DNA of 64,000 nucleotides from Actinomycetes bacterium. GTDB lineage: Bacteria; Actinomycetota; Acidimicrobiia; Acidimicrobiales; Palsa-688. Under the pieces are notes generated by a model. The model was given only the letters and a program-made list of their open reading frames with translations, did no database searches and was not told the origin of the DNA. Of this stretch, positions 18,302 through 27,849 are shown in pieces; within the stretch, counting starts at the first letter, position 1; each line of letters starts with the position of its first letter. Position numbers and translations under genes: made by a program. The DNA is taken from NCBI GenBank assembly GCA_021788115.1, contig JAJYLA010000003.1, positions 1-64,000 of the forward strand, written 5' to 3'.

Positions 18302-18750
18302 CAGTCCCTCTGCGGGAGCAGGCGGTGCTCGGTCGCGGCCTTGTCGCAGGTGGTCACGATGTCGCCGTCGGAGGGCACTCTCTCGGCGAAGGGGGCGAAG
18401 CTCGAGCTCCCCGACAGCCCGGCGAGGACGAGGGGAACACGGCCGTGCAGCCCGCAGATGGCGCCCATCTCGCTCAGAGCGGGCTGCGACTCGGGGCGGG
18501 TGCGGATGTCGAGCACCACGTCGACCGGGTGCCGGTCGAGCGGGCAGCCGACGCCGGCGACGACAGCGTTGCAGGGGAAGGGCACGTCGGTGCTCTCGCT
18601 GCAGCGGTGCACGGTGCGGCCGGCGGCGCGCAGCCGGACGGTGGCGTCCCGGATGGCCCAGTCGTCGGATCCCACCACAAGGATCTCGCTCGCGTGGGTG
18701 GAGGGGAGCCGGGAATCTCGCTCGAGGTCAGCGAGGTTGATCTCCGGCAC
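18301..18750 (-). CDS. unknown protein coupled to the GspE-like ATPase
   Basis: 149 residues, soluble, not recognised. Residues about 22-100 have alternating hydrophobic strands and acidic turns (EILVVGSDDWAIRDATVRL, VDVVLDIRTRP, RVPLVLAG), reminiscent of a receiver-like or Rossmann-like alpha/beta fold, but without the receiver Asp-Asp/Lys set. Four Cys are spread through the sequence. It shares a TGATG stop/start with the ATPase gene, so the two are probably made together. It is divergently oriented from the OmpR-type regulator. Confidence 0.7.
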   Translation of the reverse strand: MPEINLADLERDSRLPSTHASEILVVGSDDWAIRDATVRLRAAGRTVHRCSESTDVPFPCNAVVAGVGCPLDRHPVDVVLDIRTRPESQPALSEMGAICGLHGRVPLVLAGLSGSSSFAPFAERVPSDGDIVTTCDKAATEHRLLPQRD

Positions 18751-18822
18751 GGACAGGAGTGTGCAGGTGGCTGCTCACGCGGCTCCCTCCGCCTGCACAA
18801 CAGCGGCCCAACTCCCGACGGG

Positions 18823-18828
18823 TAGTCT
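18823..18828 (+). promoter_or_regulatory. candidate -10 box (TAGTCT) for the OmpR-type regulator
   Basis: TAGTCT ends 11 nt before the ATG at 18840. No Shine-Dalgarno sequence lies in between, so the mRNA would have almost no 5' leader. Confidence 0.5.
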
Positions 18829-18839
18829 TTTGCCCCGTC

Positions 18840-19541
18840 ATGGACAGTCCCTCGCGCGGCCGGATCCTGGTGGTGGACGACGACGAGCAGCTGGCATCGC
18901 TGCTCACTCTCGTGCTCGAGGGGGAGCACTACACCGTGTCGGTGGCCCACGACGCGGCGGGTGCCGTCGGACAGGTGCGCCGGGGCGACGTGGACCTGGT
19001 CGTCCTCGACATCTCCCTCGGCGCCGACGACGGCCGGCTCGTCCTCGGCGAGATCCGCGCCCTGGGCGACCTGCCGGTCATCTTCATCAGCGGCAAGGCC
19101 GACACCGCCGACCGGGTCCTCGGGCTGCGCCTCGGTGCGGACGACTACCTGGCAAAGCCGTTCTCGCCCGTCGAGCTGGTGGCCCGGGTGGAGTCGGTGC
19201 TGCGGCGTGTCGGGCGAGCCACCGGGGCGGCGGGGTCTCACGGGCAGCCCGAGGTGGGTCTGCGCATCGACGAGAGGACCCGCGAGGTGGCGGTTGACGG
19301 AAAGCCGGTCGAGCTGACAGCCAAGGAGTTCGACCTGCTGGCTTTCCTCGCCCGCTCCCCCCGCCAGGTGTTCAGCAGGGGTCAGCTGCTCGAGCAGGTG
19401 TGGGCCTCGCGCTCCGACTGGCAGGACGAGGCGACGGTCACCGAGCACGTCCGCCGGGTCCGTCACAAGGTGGAAAAAGACCCCGAGCACCCGCGCTGGA
19501 TCGTCACCGTCCGGGGCATCGGGTACCGCTTCGAGCCCTAG
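18840..19541 (+). CDS. OmpR/PhoB-family response regulator
   Basis: 233 residues. The receiver domain has the DDD acidic pocket at 13-15, phospho-acceptor Asp57 (LVVLDISLG) and conserved Lys in YLAKPFSP. The C-terminal winged helix includes VELTAKEFDLLAFLARSP and ends VTVRGIGYRFEP. The frame extends upstream to 18759, but ATG 18840 gives a normal N-terminus and lies just behind a -10 box. It converges with the hybrid kinase gene, the two sharing a CTAG stop palindrome. Its partner kinase is not certain. Confidence 0.93.
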   Translation: MDSPSRGRILVVDDDEQLASLLTLVLEGEHYTVSVAHDAAGAVGQVRRGDVDLVVLDISLGADDGRLVLGEIRALGDLPVIFISGKADTADRVLGLRLGADDYLAKPFSPVELVARVESVLRRVGRATGAAGSHGQPEVGLRIDERTREVAVDGKPVELTAKEFDLLAFLARSPRQVFSRGQLLEQVWASRSDWQDEATVTEHVRRVRHKVEKDPEHPRWIVTVRGIGYRFEP

Positions 19542-22078
19542 GAACGGGGCGCCGGGGCCGGGGCCGCCGCCCCGTCGCCGGGTGAGGGCCGGCCGAGCAG
19601 CGCCGCGACCCGCCGGCGCAGGCTGTCGGGCCGGTACGGCTTGCGCAGGATGGAGGCCGGGGAGACCGGCACCTCGCCGGAGACGGGGCTGCCCGAGTAG
19701 GCGGTCATGTACAGGACGGGCAGCGACGGGCGCGCCGCGAGCGCCGTGGCGGCGAGCTCGGGGCCGCTCAGGCCGGGCAGCATGATGTCGGTGACGAGGG
19801 CGTCGAACGCCTCGCCGGCGTCGAGGACGTCGAGGGCTGCCTCGGCCGAGGCGGCCGCGACCACCTCGAGGCCGATGCTCGTGAGCGCGTCCTGGCCGAT
19901 GCGGCGCAGCTCCTCCTCGTCTTCGACCAGGAGGACCCGCCCGGTGACCGTCCACTCGGCGGGCCAGGGCTCGTCGGCCGCCGTGTCCTGCGGGGCGGCG
20001 GGCTCGGCCTCTGCGGCGCCCGGCGCCGGGGCGGCGGTGAGGGGCAGCACCACCCGCATGGCCGTGCCCTCGCCTGGGGCGGATTCGACCAGGAGGATGC
20101 CGCCGCGCTCGTGCACGAGGCCGTAGACGGTGGGCAGCCCGAGCCCGGTGCCGTGGCCGTGCTGCTTGGTGGTGAAAAACGGCTCCAGGCAACGTGCCTG
20201 GACCTCGGCGCTCATGCCGGGCCCGTTGTCGGACACCGCCAGGACCCCGCAGGGTCCCTGGGGGGCGTCCGCGCCGACCGGTGCGCCGCCGGCCGCCGCG
20301 TCGAAGCTGTCCGCGGTCTCGAGCGACAGGACGATCTCTCCGTCCCCGTCGAGGGCGTCGCAGGCGTTGATGGTGAGGTTGACCAGGATCTGCTCCACCT
20401 CGCTCGGCTCCATGCGAACCCACACCGGCTCGGTGGAGACGACCGCGTGCAGATCGACCTTCGGGCCGACGAGCTGGGCGAGCACCGGGCGGAGCCGGGC
20501 CAGCTCGGCTCCGAGGTCGAGCACGACGCCCGTGTCCTCCCGGCGGGTCATGCCGAGCATCTGGCTGGTCAGGTCCGCCGCCCGCCGGGCGGCGTCTTCG
20601 ATGTGGTCGATGTGGGATTCCTGCTCGGCGCCGGAGGCGCTGCGCCGGAGGATGTCCGCGTAGCCGAGGATGAGAGTGAGCAGGTTGTTGAAGTCGTGGG
20701 CGATCCGCCCGGCGACCTGCCCCATCGCTTCGAGCCGCTGCGCCTGCACCAGGGCCTGCTCGGCCCGGCGGATCTCGCTCAGGTCGAGGCCCGCGATCAG
20801 CACGGTGTTGGCGTCGGCCGGGGAGATGGCGGGCATGGGGGCTCCCGACACGGACAGGTCGCGCCCGTCCACCGACACCGTGCGGTTGACGACCGCCCCG
20901 CCGCGGCGGACCGTGTCGGCGAGCTCGATCATCGCCGGGCGAAGGCCCCCGGTGAGCGACCAGGCGGCCGGCTCGGCGTTCCAGCCGAAGAGGTCCAGCG
21001 CCGCCCGGTTCGCGGAGGTGACCGTCCCGTCGGGGCGCAGGCCGATCAGCGCGACCGGTGAGGATTCGACCACCGCGCGCAGCCGGGCCTCGTGCACGAT
21101 GGCCGTCTCGGTCCCGACGGCCCGCTCGAACGCCACCGGGATCAGCGACGCCAGCGAGCTCAGGACCAGCTCCTCGTCGGCGGAGAACTCGTCGCGGACG
21201 AAGACGACCAGCGCCGCCTGCTGCCAGGGGTCGCTGCTCGGCAGCGGGTAGGCGACCCAGCCGGGGCCCCGGGCCGGGCGGCGGGTCGTGACCGACCGGA
21301 AGGCGCCTTCGGCGACGTGCCAGTCGATCTCCCCCGCATGCGCGGAGACCTCCGAGCCGTCGGCCATCCACCACCGGGCGATCGCCCCGTCGGCTTCCTG
21401 GATGACGCACGCCTCGACGCAGGCGACCTCGAGCACCGCCCGGGTGGTGGCGGCGCCGGCGAGGTTGACCGCGGCCGTGGCCAGGCGGCGCAGGCGGCGA
21501 ACGGTGCGGTTCTGCTCGCGCGCGGCCTCCTGCATCTCCTTGTGCAGCATCACCCGCTGGACGGCGCTGCCGAGGCGGCTCGCCATCTCGACGCCGACGC
21601 GCAGGGCCGACGGGCGGAACCCCCGCCGGTAGGGACCGGTGGCGGCGACGAACCACCCGAGGGTGATGCCGCCGCCCGTGATGGGGGCGACGATGAGCGA
21701 CTGGGCGCCGAGGCTCTCGCGGATCACCTTGACGGGCGCGGGCTCCTGGGCGTGGGGGTAGGCGAGCACCGCCCGGCGGTCGCGGGTGCAGGCCCGGCCA
21801 ATGGGCTCCCAGTCCTCGGGCACCACCAGGCCGCTCGTGCCGGCGGCCCCGTAGGCGGGCGTGCCGACCTCCCCGTCGGGCCCGATCACCTCCACGGCGC
21901 AGAGGTCGGCGAAGGCCGGCACGCACGTCTCCACCACCTGCAGCACCGCGTTGCCGTAGTCCTCGAGGGTCGCGTCGAGCACCCGGCTCGTCGCCGAGAG
22001 GAGCTCCAACCGCTGCAGCGCCTCTTGCTGGCCGAGAGCGGCGACGTCGGAGTCGGTCAGCCCTCCGCGGTCCGCCAC
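19538..22078 (-). CDS. hybrid sensor histidine kinase (GAF-PAS-HisKA-HATPase-receiver)
   Basis: 846 residues, soluble. Two GAF-like regions (about 20-180 and 200-345), a PAS domain (about 355-450), the HisKA box AGRIAHDFNNLL with His461, an HATPase domain with NACDAL, DNGPGMS and GHGTGLGL, and a C-terminal receiver with phospho-acceptor Asp764 (LVTDIMLPG). The arrangement resembles CckA-type hybrid kinases. The start is the GTG at 22078, preceded by an AGGGG box; further upstream the same frame stays open as an antisense shadow of the acyl-CoA dehydrogenase and is not coding. The final Ala/Pro-rich tail is low-complexity. Ligands for the GAF domains are unknown. Confidence 0.9.
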   Translation of the reverse strand: MADRGGLTDSDVAALGQQEALQRLELLSATSRVLDATLEDYGNAVLQVVETCVPAFADLCAVEVIGPDGEVGTPAYGAAGTSGLVVPEDWEPIGRACTRDRRAVLAYPHAQEPAPVKVIRESLGAQSLIVAPITGGGITLGWFVAATGPYRRGFRPSALRVGVEMASRLGSAVQRVMLHKEMQEAAREQNRTVRRLRRLATAAVNLAGAATTRAVLEVACVEACVIQEADGAIARWWMADGSEVSAHAGEIDWHVAEGAFRSVTTRRPARGPGWVAYPLPSSDPWQQAALVVFVRDEFSADEELVLSSLASLIPVAFERAVGTETAIVHEARLRAVVESSPVALIGLRPDGTVTSANRAALDLFGWNAEPAAWSLTGGLRPAMIELADTVRRGGAVVNRTVSVDGRDLSVSGAPMPAISPADANTVLIAGLDLSEIRRAEQALVQAQRLEAMGQVAGRIAHDFNNLLTLILGYADILRRSASGAEQESHIDHIEDAARRAADLTSQMLGMTRREDTGVVLDLGAELARLRPVLAQLVGPKVDLHAVVSTEPVWVRMEPSEVEQILVNLTINACDALDGDGEIVLSLETADSFDAAAGGAPVGADAPQGPCGVLAVSDNGPGMSAEVQARCLEPFFTTKQHGHGTGLGLPTVYGLVHERGGILLVESAPGEGTAMRVVLPLTAAPAPGAAEAEPAAPQDTAADEPWPAEWTVTGRVLLVEDEEELRRIGQDALTSIGLEVVAAASAEAALDVLDAGEAFDALVTDIMLPGLSGPELAATALAARPSLPVLYMTAYSGSPVSGEVPVSPASILRKPYRPDSLRRRVAALLGRPSPGDGAAAPAPAPRS

Positions 22079-22109
22079 CCGCTGCCCCTCACGGCCACCA
22101 TGTGCGCAA

Positions 22110-22115
22110 GGGTAG
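22110..22115 (-). promoter_or_regulatory. candidate -10 box (TACCCT) for the hybrid kinase
   Basis: Reads TACCCT on the minus strand, 31 nt upstream of the chosen GTG. It would give a short leader containing the AGGGG ribosome site, all within the 89-bp gap behind the acyl-CoA dehydrogenase gene. Confidence 0.35.
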
Positions 22116-22167
22116 TGCCCGGCCGCCGGCCCGGCACCGTTGCCGGCCCCGTGGGCGCCGCGAGGCG

Positions 22168-23466
22168 CTACACGTTGCGGGGGAGGTCCCTGAAGGGGGT
22201 CACCCGGTCGTTGTTCGGCTCCCTGGGCAGCCCGAGCACCCTCTCGCCGAGGATGTTGTGCTGGATCTCGTCGGTGCCCCCGTAGATGGAGGGGCCCTGG
22301 GCGAAGAGGGCCATATAGGTGGCCATCCCGGCGAGCTCGCCGCCGGGAAGCCTGTCGAGCTCGGGGGTGCTCTCGGCGTCGTAGCCGTGCAGGGTGCCGC
22401 GCGGCCCGAGGATCCGCAGGGACAGGTCGCGCGACAGCCGCAGGATGCTGCTCATCGACAGCTTGGCCATGTTGCCGATGCCGGGCAGGTCCCTGCCGTC
22501 GGCGGCCAGCGCCTTCTGGCGGAGCATCATGTAGCGGCCGATCTCGGTGAGGGTGTGGAGCCGGGCGAGGTCCTGGCGGACGAGCGGGTCGGTGTCGACC
22601 CCGAGGCGGTGGGCCAGGGCGCGCAACAGCCGGCTGGTGCCGGGGACCACGCCGCTGTCGCCGTTGGCGCGGGGGCTGGCCAGCACGGCGGCGGCGCGCC
22701 GGTCGAGGTCGCCGGCGATGCTTCCCGGCGTCGCGGCGGCGGCCGTCGACTCGCCGCCGGCGCCGAGCCCGGCCCGCTCGAAGGCGAGGGTCGTGTTGGC
22801 GACGGCCCACCCGTTGTTGAGCCCGCCGATGATGGCGTCGTGGGGGACGCGGGCCTCGGAGAGGAAGACCTCGTTGAACAGCGACCGGCCGGTCATCTCG
22901 CGAAGCGGACGGATGTCGACGCCCGGCTGGCGCATGTCGAACGCGAAGTAGGTGATCCCCTGGTGCTTGGGGACGTTCAAGTCGGTGCGGGCGAGGAGCA
23001 TCCCCATGTCCGCCACCTGGCCGCCGGAGGTCCACACCTTCTGTCCGGATATGACCCACTCGTCGCCGTCGCGCTCGGCGCGGGTCTGAAGCCCGGCCAG
23101 GTCCGAGCCGGCCGCCGGCTCGCTGAACAGCTGGCACCAGGCGTGCCGGCCGGTCACGATCGGGCGGATGAAGCGCTCCCGCTGCCCGTCGTCGCCGTGC
23201 ACGGCGATGGTCGGCGCCGCGAGCAGCAGCCCGAGGCCGCCGGGGGGACCGAGGGCGCCGAAAGCGGTGATGGCGTTGTGCACCCGGACGACCTCGGCGC
23301 GCGGAAGGCCGCGGCCGTACGCGCCGGCCGGCAGCCCCGGGGCCGACCAGCCGGCGGTGCCGAGCCGCTCCCACCACTCGCCGACGGTGAGGTCGGGATC
23401 CCAGTTCTCGGCGAGCCACTCCGTGACTTCGGCGACGGCGTCCGTCGCGGTGTCCGAGGTCTGCAT
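22168..23466 (-). CDS. acyl-CoA dehydrogenase family protein
   Basis: 432-residue FAD enzyme that would oxidise an acyl-CoA thioester. The central beta-domain shows WCQLFSEPAAGSDLAGLQT and VWTSGGQVADMGMLLARTD; the C-terminal signature GGTDEIQHNILGERVLGLP is intact. Together these match the large actinobacterial FadE-type group. The start is uncertain: ATG 23466 has a GGGAGAGG box 10 nt upstream, while in-frame ATGs at 23487 and 23519 are alternatives. Same strand as the hybrid kinase but separated by 89 bp. Substrate is unknown; no beta-oxidation partner is adjacent. Confidence 0.9.
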   Translation of the reverse strand: MQTSDTATDAVAEVTEWLAENWDPDLTVGEWWERLGTAGWSAPGLPAGAYGRGLPRAEVVRVHNAITAFGALGPPGGLGLLLAAPTIAVHGDDGQRERFIRPIVTGRHAWCQLFSEPAAGSDLAGLQTRAERDGDEWVISGQKVWTSGGQVADMGMLLARTDLNVPKHQGITYFAFDMRQPGVDIRPLREMTGRSLFNEVFLSEARVPHDAIIGGLNNGWAVANTTLAFERAGLGAGGESTAAAATPGSIAGDLDRRAAAVLASPRANGDSGVVPGTSRLLRALAHRLGVDTDPLVRQDLARLHTLTEIGRYMMLRQKALAADGRDLPGIGNMAKLSMSSILRLSRDLSLRILGPRGTLHGYDAESTPELDRLPGGELAGMATYMALFAQGPSIYGGTDEIQHNILGERVLGLPREPNNDRVTPFRDLPRNV

Positions 23467-23681
23467 CGCGGTTGCACCCTCTCCCATGCGACTCGTGTTC
23501 CGGTAACTCGCCCCCATCGTAGGCTCGCGCCCGGCCGGCCCTCTCACCAGTCGGGCGCTCCCGGTAGCGTGGATTGTTGCCCGGTGGTAGAGGCCAGGAA
23601 TACCGTCGCCCACGGCATGCGAGACGGCGGCCACCGCTCGCCCCGCCAGCGACAACGACGTCAGCGAGGTCAAGGTCAACG

Positions 23682-26600
23682 ATGTCCCATCCCGAGAAGG
23701 AGCCGGCCACCGCCGGCACGGACGCGCCCGCCGAAGAGGGCGACGAGGGTTTGATGGCCTCGGCCGAGAGGCTCGCCGCGGACCTGTGGAACGACGCTTT
23801 GGGCAAGCGGGGGCCCCTCGAGAAGGCCCAGGCCCACCGGGTGGAGCGCATGCTCGCCGACCGGGCCGGCCTGGAGCTGGTGATGGCGCTCACCGACGAG
23901 GTTCTGCGGATCCACCAGCCGGCGCGGGCGGCGGAGGTGTTCCGCGGTCTGGCCGCCGATCGCCGCGGCCAGCGCGCCCTGGGCCCGGCGGACCGGGCCT
24001 CTTTCGCGGCGGGGGCACGCCTGGCCGAGCGGATGCCGGAGGTCGTCGTGCCCCTGATCCGCCAGCGGGTGCGCTCGGAGATGGCCGGGGTGATCCTGCC
24101 CGCCGGCCGGCGCCGGCTCGCGCTGCACGCCGCGCGCCGGCACCGGCACGGGATCCGGCTCAACGTCAACGTCCTGGGCGAGGCGGTCCTCGGCGAGGAC
24201 GAGGCCGAGCGGCGCCTGCGGCGGGTGCTGCAGGCCCTGTCGTACCCGTCGGTGGACTACGTGTCGGTGAAGATCTCCTCGATCGCATCCCAGCTCGACG
24301 TGCTGCGCTTCGACCACGAGGTGGAGCGCATCGCGGCGCGCCTGAGGCGCCTCTACCGGGCGGCCGCCGCCAGCCGACCGGCGAAGTTCGTCAACCTCGA
24401 CATGGAGGAGTACCGGGACCTCGATCTGACGCTGGCGGTGTTCAAGAAGGTCCTCGACGAGGACGCCTTCGCGGGCACGGGCGCGGGGATCGTGCTGCAG
24501 GCGTACCTGCCCGACTCGCTGCCGGCGCTGGTGGAGCTGTGCGAGTGGGCGCGGGCGCGCCACGAGCGCAGCGGCGGGTGGATCAAGGTGCGCCTGGTCA
24601 AGGGCGCCAACCTGGCGATGGAGCACGTCGACGCCGAGGTTCACGGCTGGGAGCTGGCGCCGTTCGGGACAAAGGACGAGACGGACGCGAACTACAAGCG
24701 CCTCCTCGACGTCACCCTGGACCCCGCCAACGACGGGGCGGTCCGCGTCGGTGTCGCCAGCCACAACCCCTTCGAGGTGGCGTGGGCGTCGACCCTGTCC
24801 GCCGAGCGGGGCGCCGGCGGGCGCCTGGAGATCGAGATGCTCGAGGGGATGGCGCCCTCCGTGGCGGCGGCCGCGGCGAAGCGCTTCGGCGGCCTGCTCC
24901 TCTACGCGCCGATCGTGGAGAGCGCCGACATCGAGTCGGCCATCGCCTACCTGGTCCGCCGGCTGGACGAGAACACCGGGCCGGAGAACTTCCTGGCCCG
25001 CCAGTTCGGCATGACGACCGGGTCGCCCGGCTGGGACGCCGAGGCGGGCCGCTTCCGCCGGGCGGTGCGCGCCCGCCGGCGCCCCGCCGGCGGTCCCCGC
25101 CGGCGCCAGGACCGCAGCGCCGAGACCGCCGCCGTCACCACCGCCCGCCCCGCCACCGACGGCGGCTTTCCGCCGTTCGCCAACGAGCCCGACACCGACT
25201 TCACCCGCGCGGCGAACAGGAAGTGGGCCGCCGGACATCTGGAGGCGGCCCGGCGGGAGGGGCTCGGCGAGTACCGGCCGGTGGTCGCCGGCCGGGAGGT
25301 CGAGGGCGCCGCCACCGAGGCAGGGATCGATCCGAGCGACCCCGGCCGGGGTGCCGCCTACCGGTGGCTCCCGGCCGACCTCGGCGTGGTCAACGAAGCG
25401 GTCGCCGCGGCACGCGAAGCGGGCCCCCAGTGGGCTGCGGTCCCGCCGGAGGAGCGCCGCCGGGTGCTGCTCGGCGCGGCGGACGCTCTCGCGCGCGCGC
25501 GCGGCAGGCTGCTGGGGGTCATGGCGGTGGACACCGGCAAGACGGTGCGCGAGGGGGACCCCGAGGTGTCCGAGGCGATCGACTTCGCCACCTACTACGC
25601 CGCCCACATCCCCCCGGCCGGGTCGGGGTTCCGGCCCTACGGGACGGTCGTGGTCGCCTCCCCGTGGAACTTCCCGCTGTCGATCCCCGCCGGCGGGGTC
25701 CTCGCGGCGCTGGCCGCGGGCAACGCCGTGATCCTGAAGCCGGCGCGCGACGCGGTGGCCGTCGGCGGCGAGATCGCCCGGGCGCTGTGGGAGGGCGGCG
25801 TCCCCCGCGACGTGCTGCAGTTCCTCGCGTGCACCGACCGCACGGCGAGCAGGCAGCTCATCGTCGACCCTGCGGTCGACGCCGTGGTGCTCACCGGGTC
25901 CTGGGACACGTCGCGGATGTTCCTGCGCTGGCGCCCCGACCTGCGCCTGCACGCGGAGACCAGCGGTAAGAACGCCATCGTGGTGACGGCCACGGCCGAC
26001 CTCGACGAGGCGATCGCCGACATCGTCAAGGGTGCCTTCGGCCATGCCGGCCAGAAGTGCTCGGCGGCGAGCCTGGCGATCGTCGAGGCGCCGGTCTACG
26101 ACGACCCGGCCTTCCTGCGCCGCCTGGCGGACGCCGTGCGCACCCTCACGGTAGGGCCGTCGTGGGACCTGGCGACGTCGATGGGCCCGCTGATCCACCC
26201 GCCCGAGCCGCCGCTGCTCGACGCGCTCACCCGGCTCGCGCCCGGCGAGCGGTGGCTGGTGGAGCCCAGGCCCCTCGACGAGCACCGCTACTCCTGGTCG
26301 CCGGGGGTGAAGCTGGGCGTGGCGCCCGGCTCGGAGTACCACCTCACCGAGTACTTCGGCCCGGTGCTCGGGGTGCTCCGCGCCAAGGATCTCGAGGAGG
26401 CCATCGCCCTGCAGAACCAGGTGCCCTACGGGCTCACCGCCGGCCTGCATGCCCTCGACCCCGCCGAGATATCCCGCTGGAGGGAGGCGGTGGCGGCCGG
26501 CAACCTGTACGTCAACCGGGGGATCACCGGCGCGATCGTCCGCCGTCAGCCCTTCGGTGGCTGGAAGCGGTCGGTCGTCGGGCCCGGCGCCAAGGCCGGC

Positions 26601-27176
26601 GGCCCGCAGTACGTGGCGAGCCTCGGCCACTGGCCGGAGGCCGGGCCGGAAACCCCGTCGGGCGCCGAGTACGGGGCCGCCTGCCAGGCGGCCTGGCAGG
26701 CGCTGCGGGTGCCGCGCGACGAGACCGGCCTCGCGGCGGAATCGAACGTGCTGCGCTACCGGCCGCTGCACCGGGTCCTCGTGTGCACGGGCGGCAGCGT
26801 CCAGGACGAGGACATCTCCCGCGCCCTCGCAGCCGCCACGGCCGTGGGCGTGGCCGCGGACGTGGTCGGCGAGGAGGACCTGCCCGACCTGATCGCCGCC
26901 GGCGCGACCGGAGCGGTGGACAAGATCCGCTTCCTCGGAGGCGCCGGCGACGCCGCCCGCCTCGCGGCGGTCGACGCCGGCGTGTGGACCGACGACGTCC
27001 CCGTCGCCGCCGACCCGGCCCGGGAGGTGCTGCGCTGGGCGCGCGAGCAGGCCGTCAGCGAGAGCCGCCACCGGCACGGCAACGTGACCCGGCGCCGCCC
27101 CGGCCTGGCCGGCCCCGTCGCCGCAGCCGCGGAAACCGCGCCGAGAGCCGATCGTGGCGCGCACGTCAGCGACTAG
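23682..27176 (+). CDS. putA: bifunctional proline dehydrogenase / glutamate-semialdehyde dehydrogenase
   Basis: 1164 residues. It converts proline to glutamate in two steps, FAD-dependent then NAD-dependent. The PRODH half (about 80-450) shows VSVKISSIASQLD, WIKVRLVKGANLAMEHVDAE and GTKDETDANYKRLLDV. A basic, low-complexity linker (near 450-490) joins it to the ALDH half with PWNFPLSIPAGGVLAAL, Glu759 (HAETSGKN) and catalytic Cys793 (HAGQKCSAAS). About 130 residues follow the core, with a Rossmann-like stretch but no clear assignment. An AAGGT box precedes the ATG at 23682; the frame upstream to 23574 is not convincing. It is divergent from the acyl-CoA dehydrogenase and overlaps the next gene by 23 bp. 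Confidence 0.95.
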   Translation: MSHPEKEPATAGTDAPAEEGDEGLMASAERLAADLWNDALGKRGPLEKAQAHRVERMLADRAGLELVMALTDEVLRIHQPARAAEVFRGLAADRRGQRALGPADRASFAAGARLAERMPEVVVPLIRQRVRSEMAGVILPAGRRRLALHAARRHRHGIRLNVNVLGEAVLGEDEAERRLRRVLQALSYPSVDYVSVKISSIASQLDVLRFDHEVERIAARLRRLYRAAAASRPAKFVNLDMEEYRDLDLTLAVFKKVLDEDAFAGTGAGIVLQAYLPDSLPALVELCEWARARHERSGGWIKVRLVKGANLAMEHVDAEVHGWELAPFGTKDETDANYKRLLDVTLDPANDGAVRVGVASHNPFEVAWASTLSAERGAGGRLEIEMLEGMAPSVAAAAAKRFGGLLLYAPIVESADIESAIAYLVRRLDENTGPENFLARQFGMTTGSPGWDAEAGRFRRAVRARRRPAGGPRRRQDRSAETAAVTTARPATDGGFPPFANEPDTDFTRAANRKWAAGHLEAARREGLGEYRPVVAGREVEGAATEAGIDPSDPGRGAAYRWLPADLGVVNEAVAAAREAGPQWAAVPPEERRRVLLGAADALARARGRLLGVMAVDTGKTVREGDPEVSEAIDFATYYAAHIPPAGSGFRPYGTVVVASPWNFPLSIPAGGVLAALAAGNAVILKPARDAVAVGGEIARALWEGGVPRDVLQFLACTDRTASRQLIVDPAVDAVVLTGSWDTSRMFLRWRPDLRLHAETSGKNAIVVTATADLDEAIADIVKGAFGHAGQKCSAASLAIVEAPVYDDPAFLRRLADAVRTLTVGPSWDLATSMGPLIHPPEPPLLDALTRLAPGERWLVEPRPLDEHRYSWSPGVKLGVAPGSEYHLTEYFGPVLGVLRAKDLEEAIALQNQVPYGLTAGLHALDPAEISRWREAVAAGNLYVNRGITGAIVRRQPFGGWKRSVVGPGAKAGGPQYVASLGHWPEAGPETPSGAEYGAACQAAWQALRVPRDETGLAAESNVLRYRPLHRVLVCTGGSVQDEDISRALAAATAVGVAADVVGEEDLPDLIAAGATGAVDKIRFLGGAGDAARLAAVDAGVWTDDVPVAADPAREVLRWAREQAVSESRHRHGNVTRRRPGLAGPVAAAAETAPRADRGAHVSD

Positions 27177-27849
27177 GAACCTCCGGGCCGCCGGCAGGAG
27201 GCGGCGCTGGCCGCTTAGGGTTCTCGCCGTGGCGGTGCTGCTGGCCGCCCTCGTGGTGGCGGCGGACATCGCGGCGCGCATCTTCGTGCAGGACCGCCTG
27301 GCCGGGTACGTGCGGGCGTCCACCGGGGCGAGGAGCGCCTCCGCCCGGATCGAGTCGTTTCCGTTCCTCCTGCACGTTGTCGGCTCTGGCACCGTGGAGC
27401 GGGTCGACGTGACCGCCCGCGGGGTCCCCGCCGGGGCTCTGCGGATCGACAAGGTGGAGGTAATCGCCCGGCACGTCCGGATCGACCGTCACGATCTGGT
27501 CCGCGACCGGCGGGTGGTCGTCGGCTCGATCGCCAACGCGGACGTCACCGTGTGGGTCACCGCGGCGGAGCTGACCGCGGTGACCGGGCAGGCCGTGTCC
27601 TTCTCCGGTTCCAACGCCCTCCGCGTGAAGGTCGACGGCGTGTCGCTGCCGCTTGCCGTCGGCATCGACAACGGCCACGTCCTGACCCTCGAGGCGGCGG
27701 GCACCCGCCTGGCGTCCATCGACCTCGCGACCAGCGGGGTGATCCCGACGTGCCACATGCTCGTCGAGAGCTGGGCCGGCGAGCTGCGGATGTCGTGCCA
27801 CGTGGCCCCGGTGCCCGAGAAGGTGATCGCCGCCCTCTCGGCTCGCTAG
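27154..27849 (+). CDS. LmeA-like (DUF2993) exported protein
   Basis: 231 residues: a basic start, one membrane/signal helix at about 20-42, then the DUF2993 pattern with FVQDRLAGYVRASTGARSAS, ESFPFLLHVVGSGTVERVDV and a repeating beta-rich lipid-binding-type domain. Mycobacterial LmeA, a family member, acts in cell-envelope lipoglycan synthesis; the role here is inferred only. The GTG start lies within the 3' end of putA, a 23-bp overlap. It converges with the nitroreductase gene through a shared CTAG stop. Confidence 0.78.
   Translation: MARTSATRNLRAAGRRRRWPLRVLAVAVLLAALVVAADIAARIFVQDRLAGYVRASTGARSASARIESFPFLLHVVGSGTVERVDVTARGVPAGALRIDKVEVIARHVRIDRHDLVRDRRVVVGSIANADVTVWVTAAELTAVTGQAVSFSGSNALRVKVDGVSLPLAVGIDNGHVLTLEAAGTRLASIDLATSGVIPTCHMLVESWAGELRMSCHVAPVPEKVIAALSAR

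Noticed and set aside
22079-24169. Upstream extension of the hybrid kinase to a 1543-residue protein
   Set aside because: The extra part is antisense to putA and out of frame within the acyl-CoA dehydrogenase; a ribosome site and normal N-terminus are at GTG 22078.
23676-27452. 1258-codon open frame on the minus strand across putA
   Set aside because: Antisense shadow of the well-supported PutA; composition is Arg/Gly/Val-rich with no recognisable motif.
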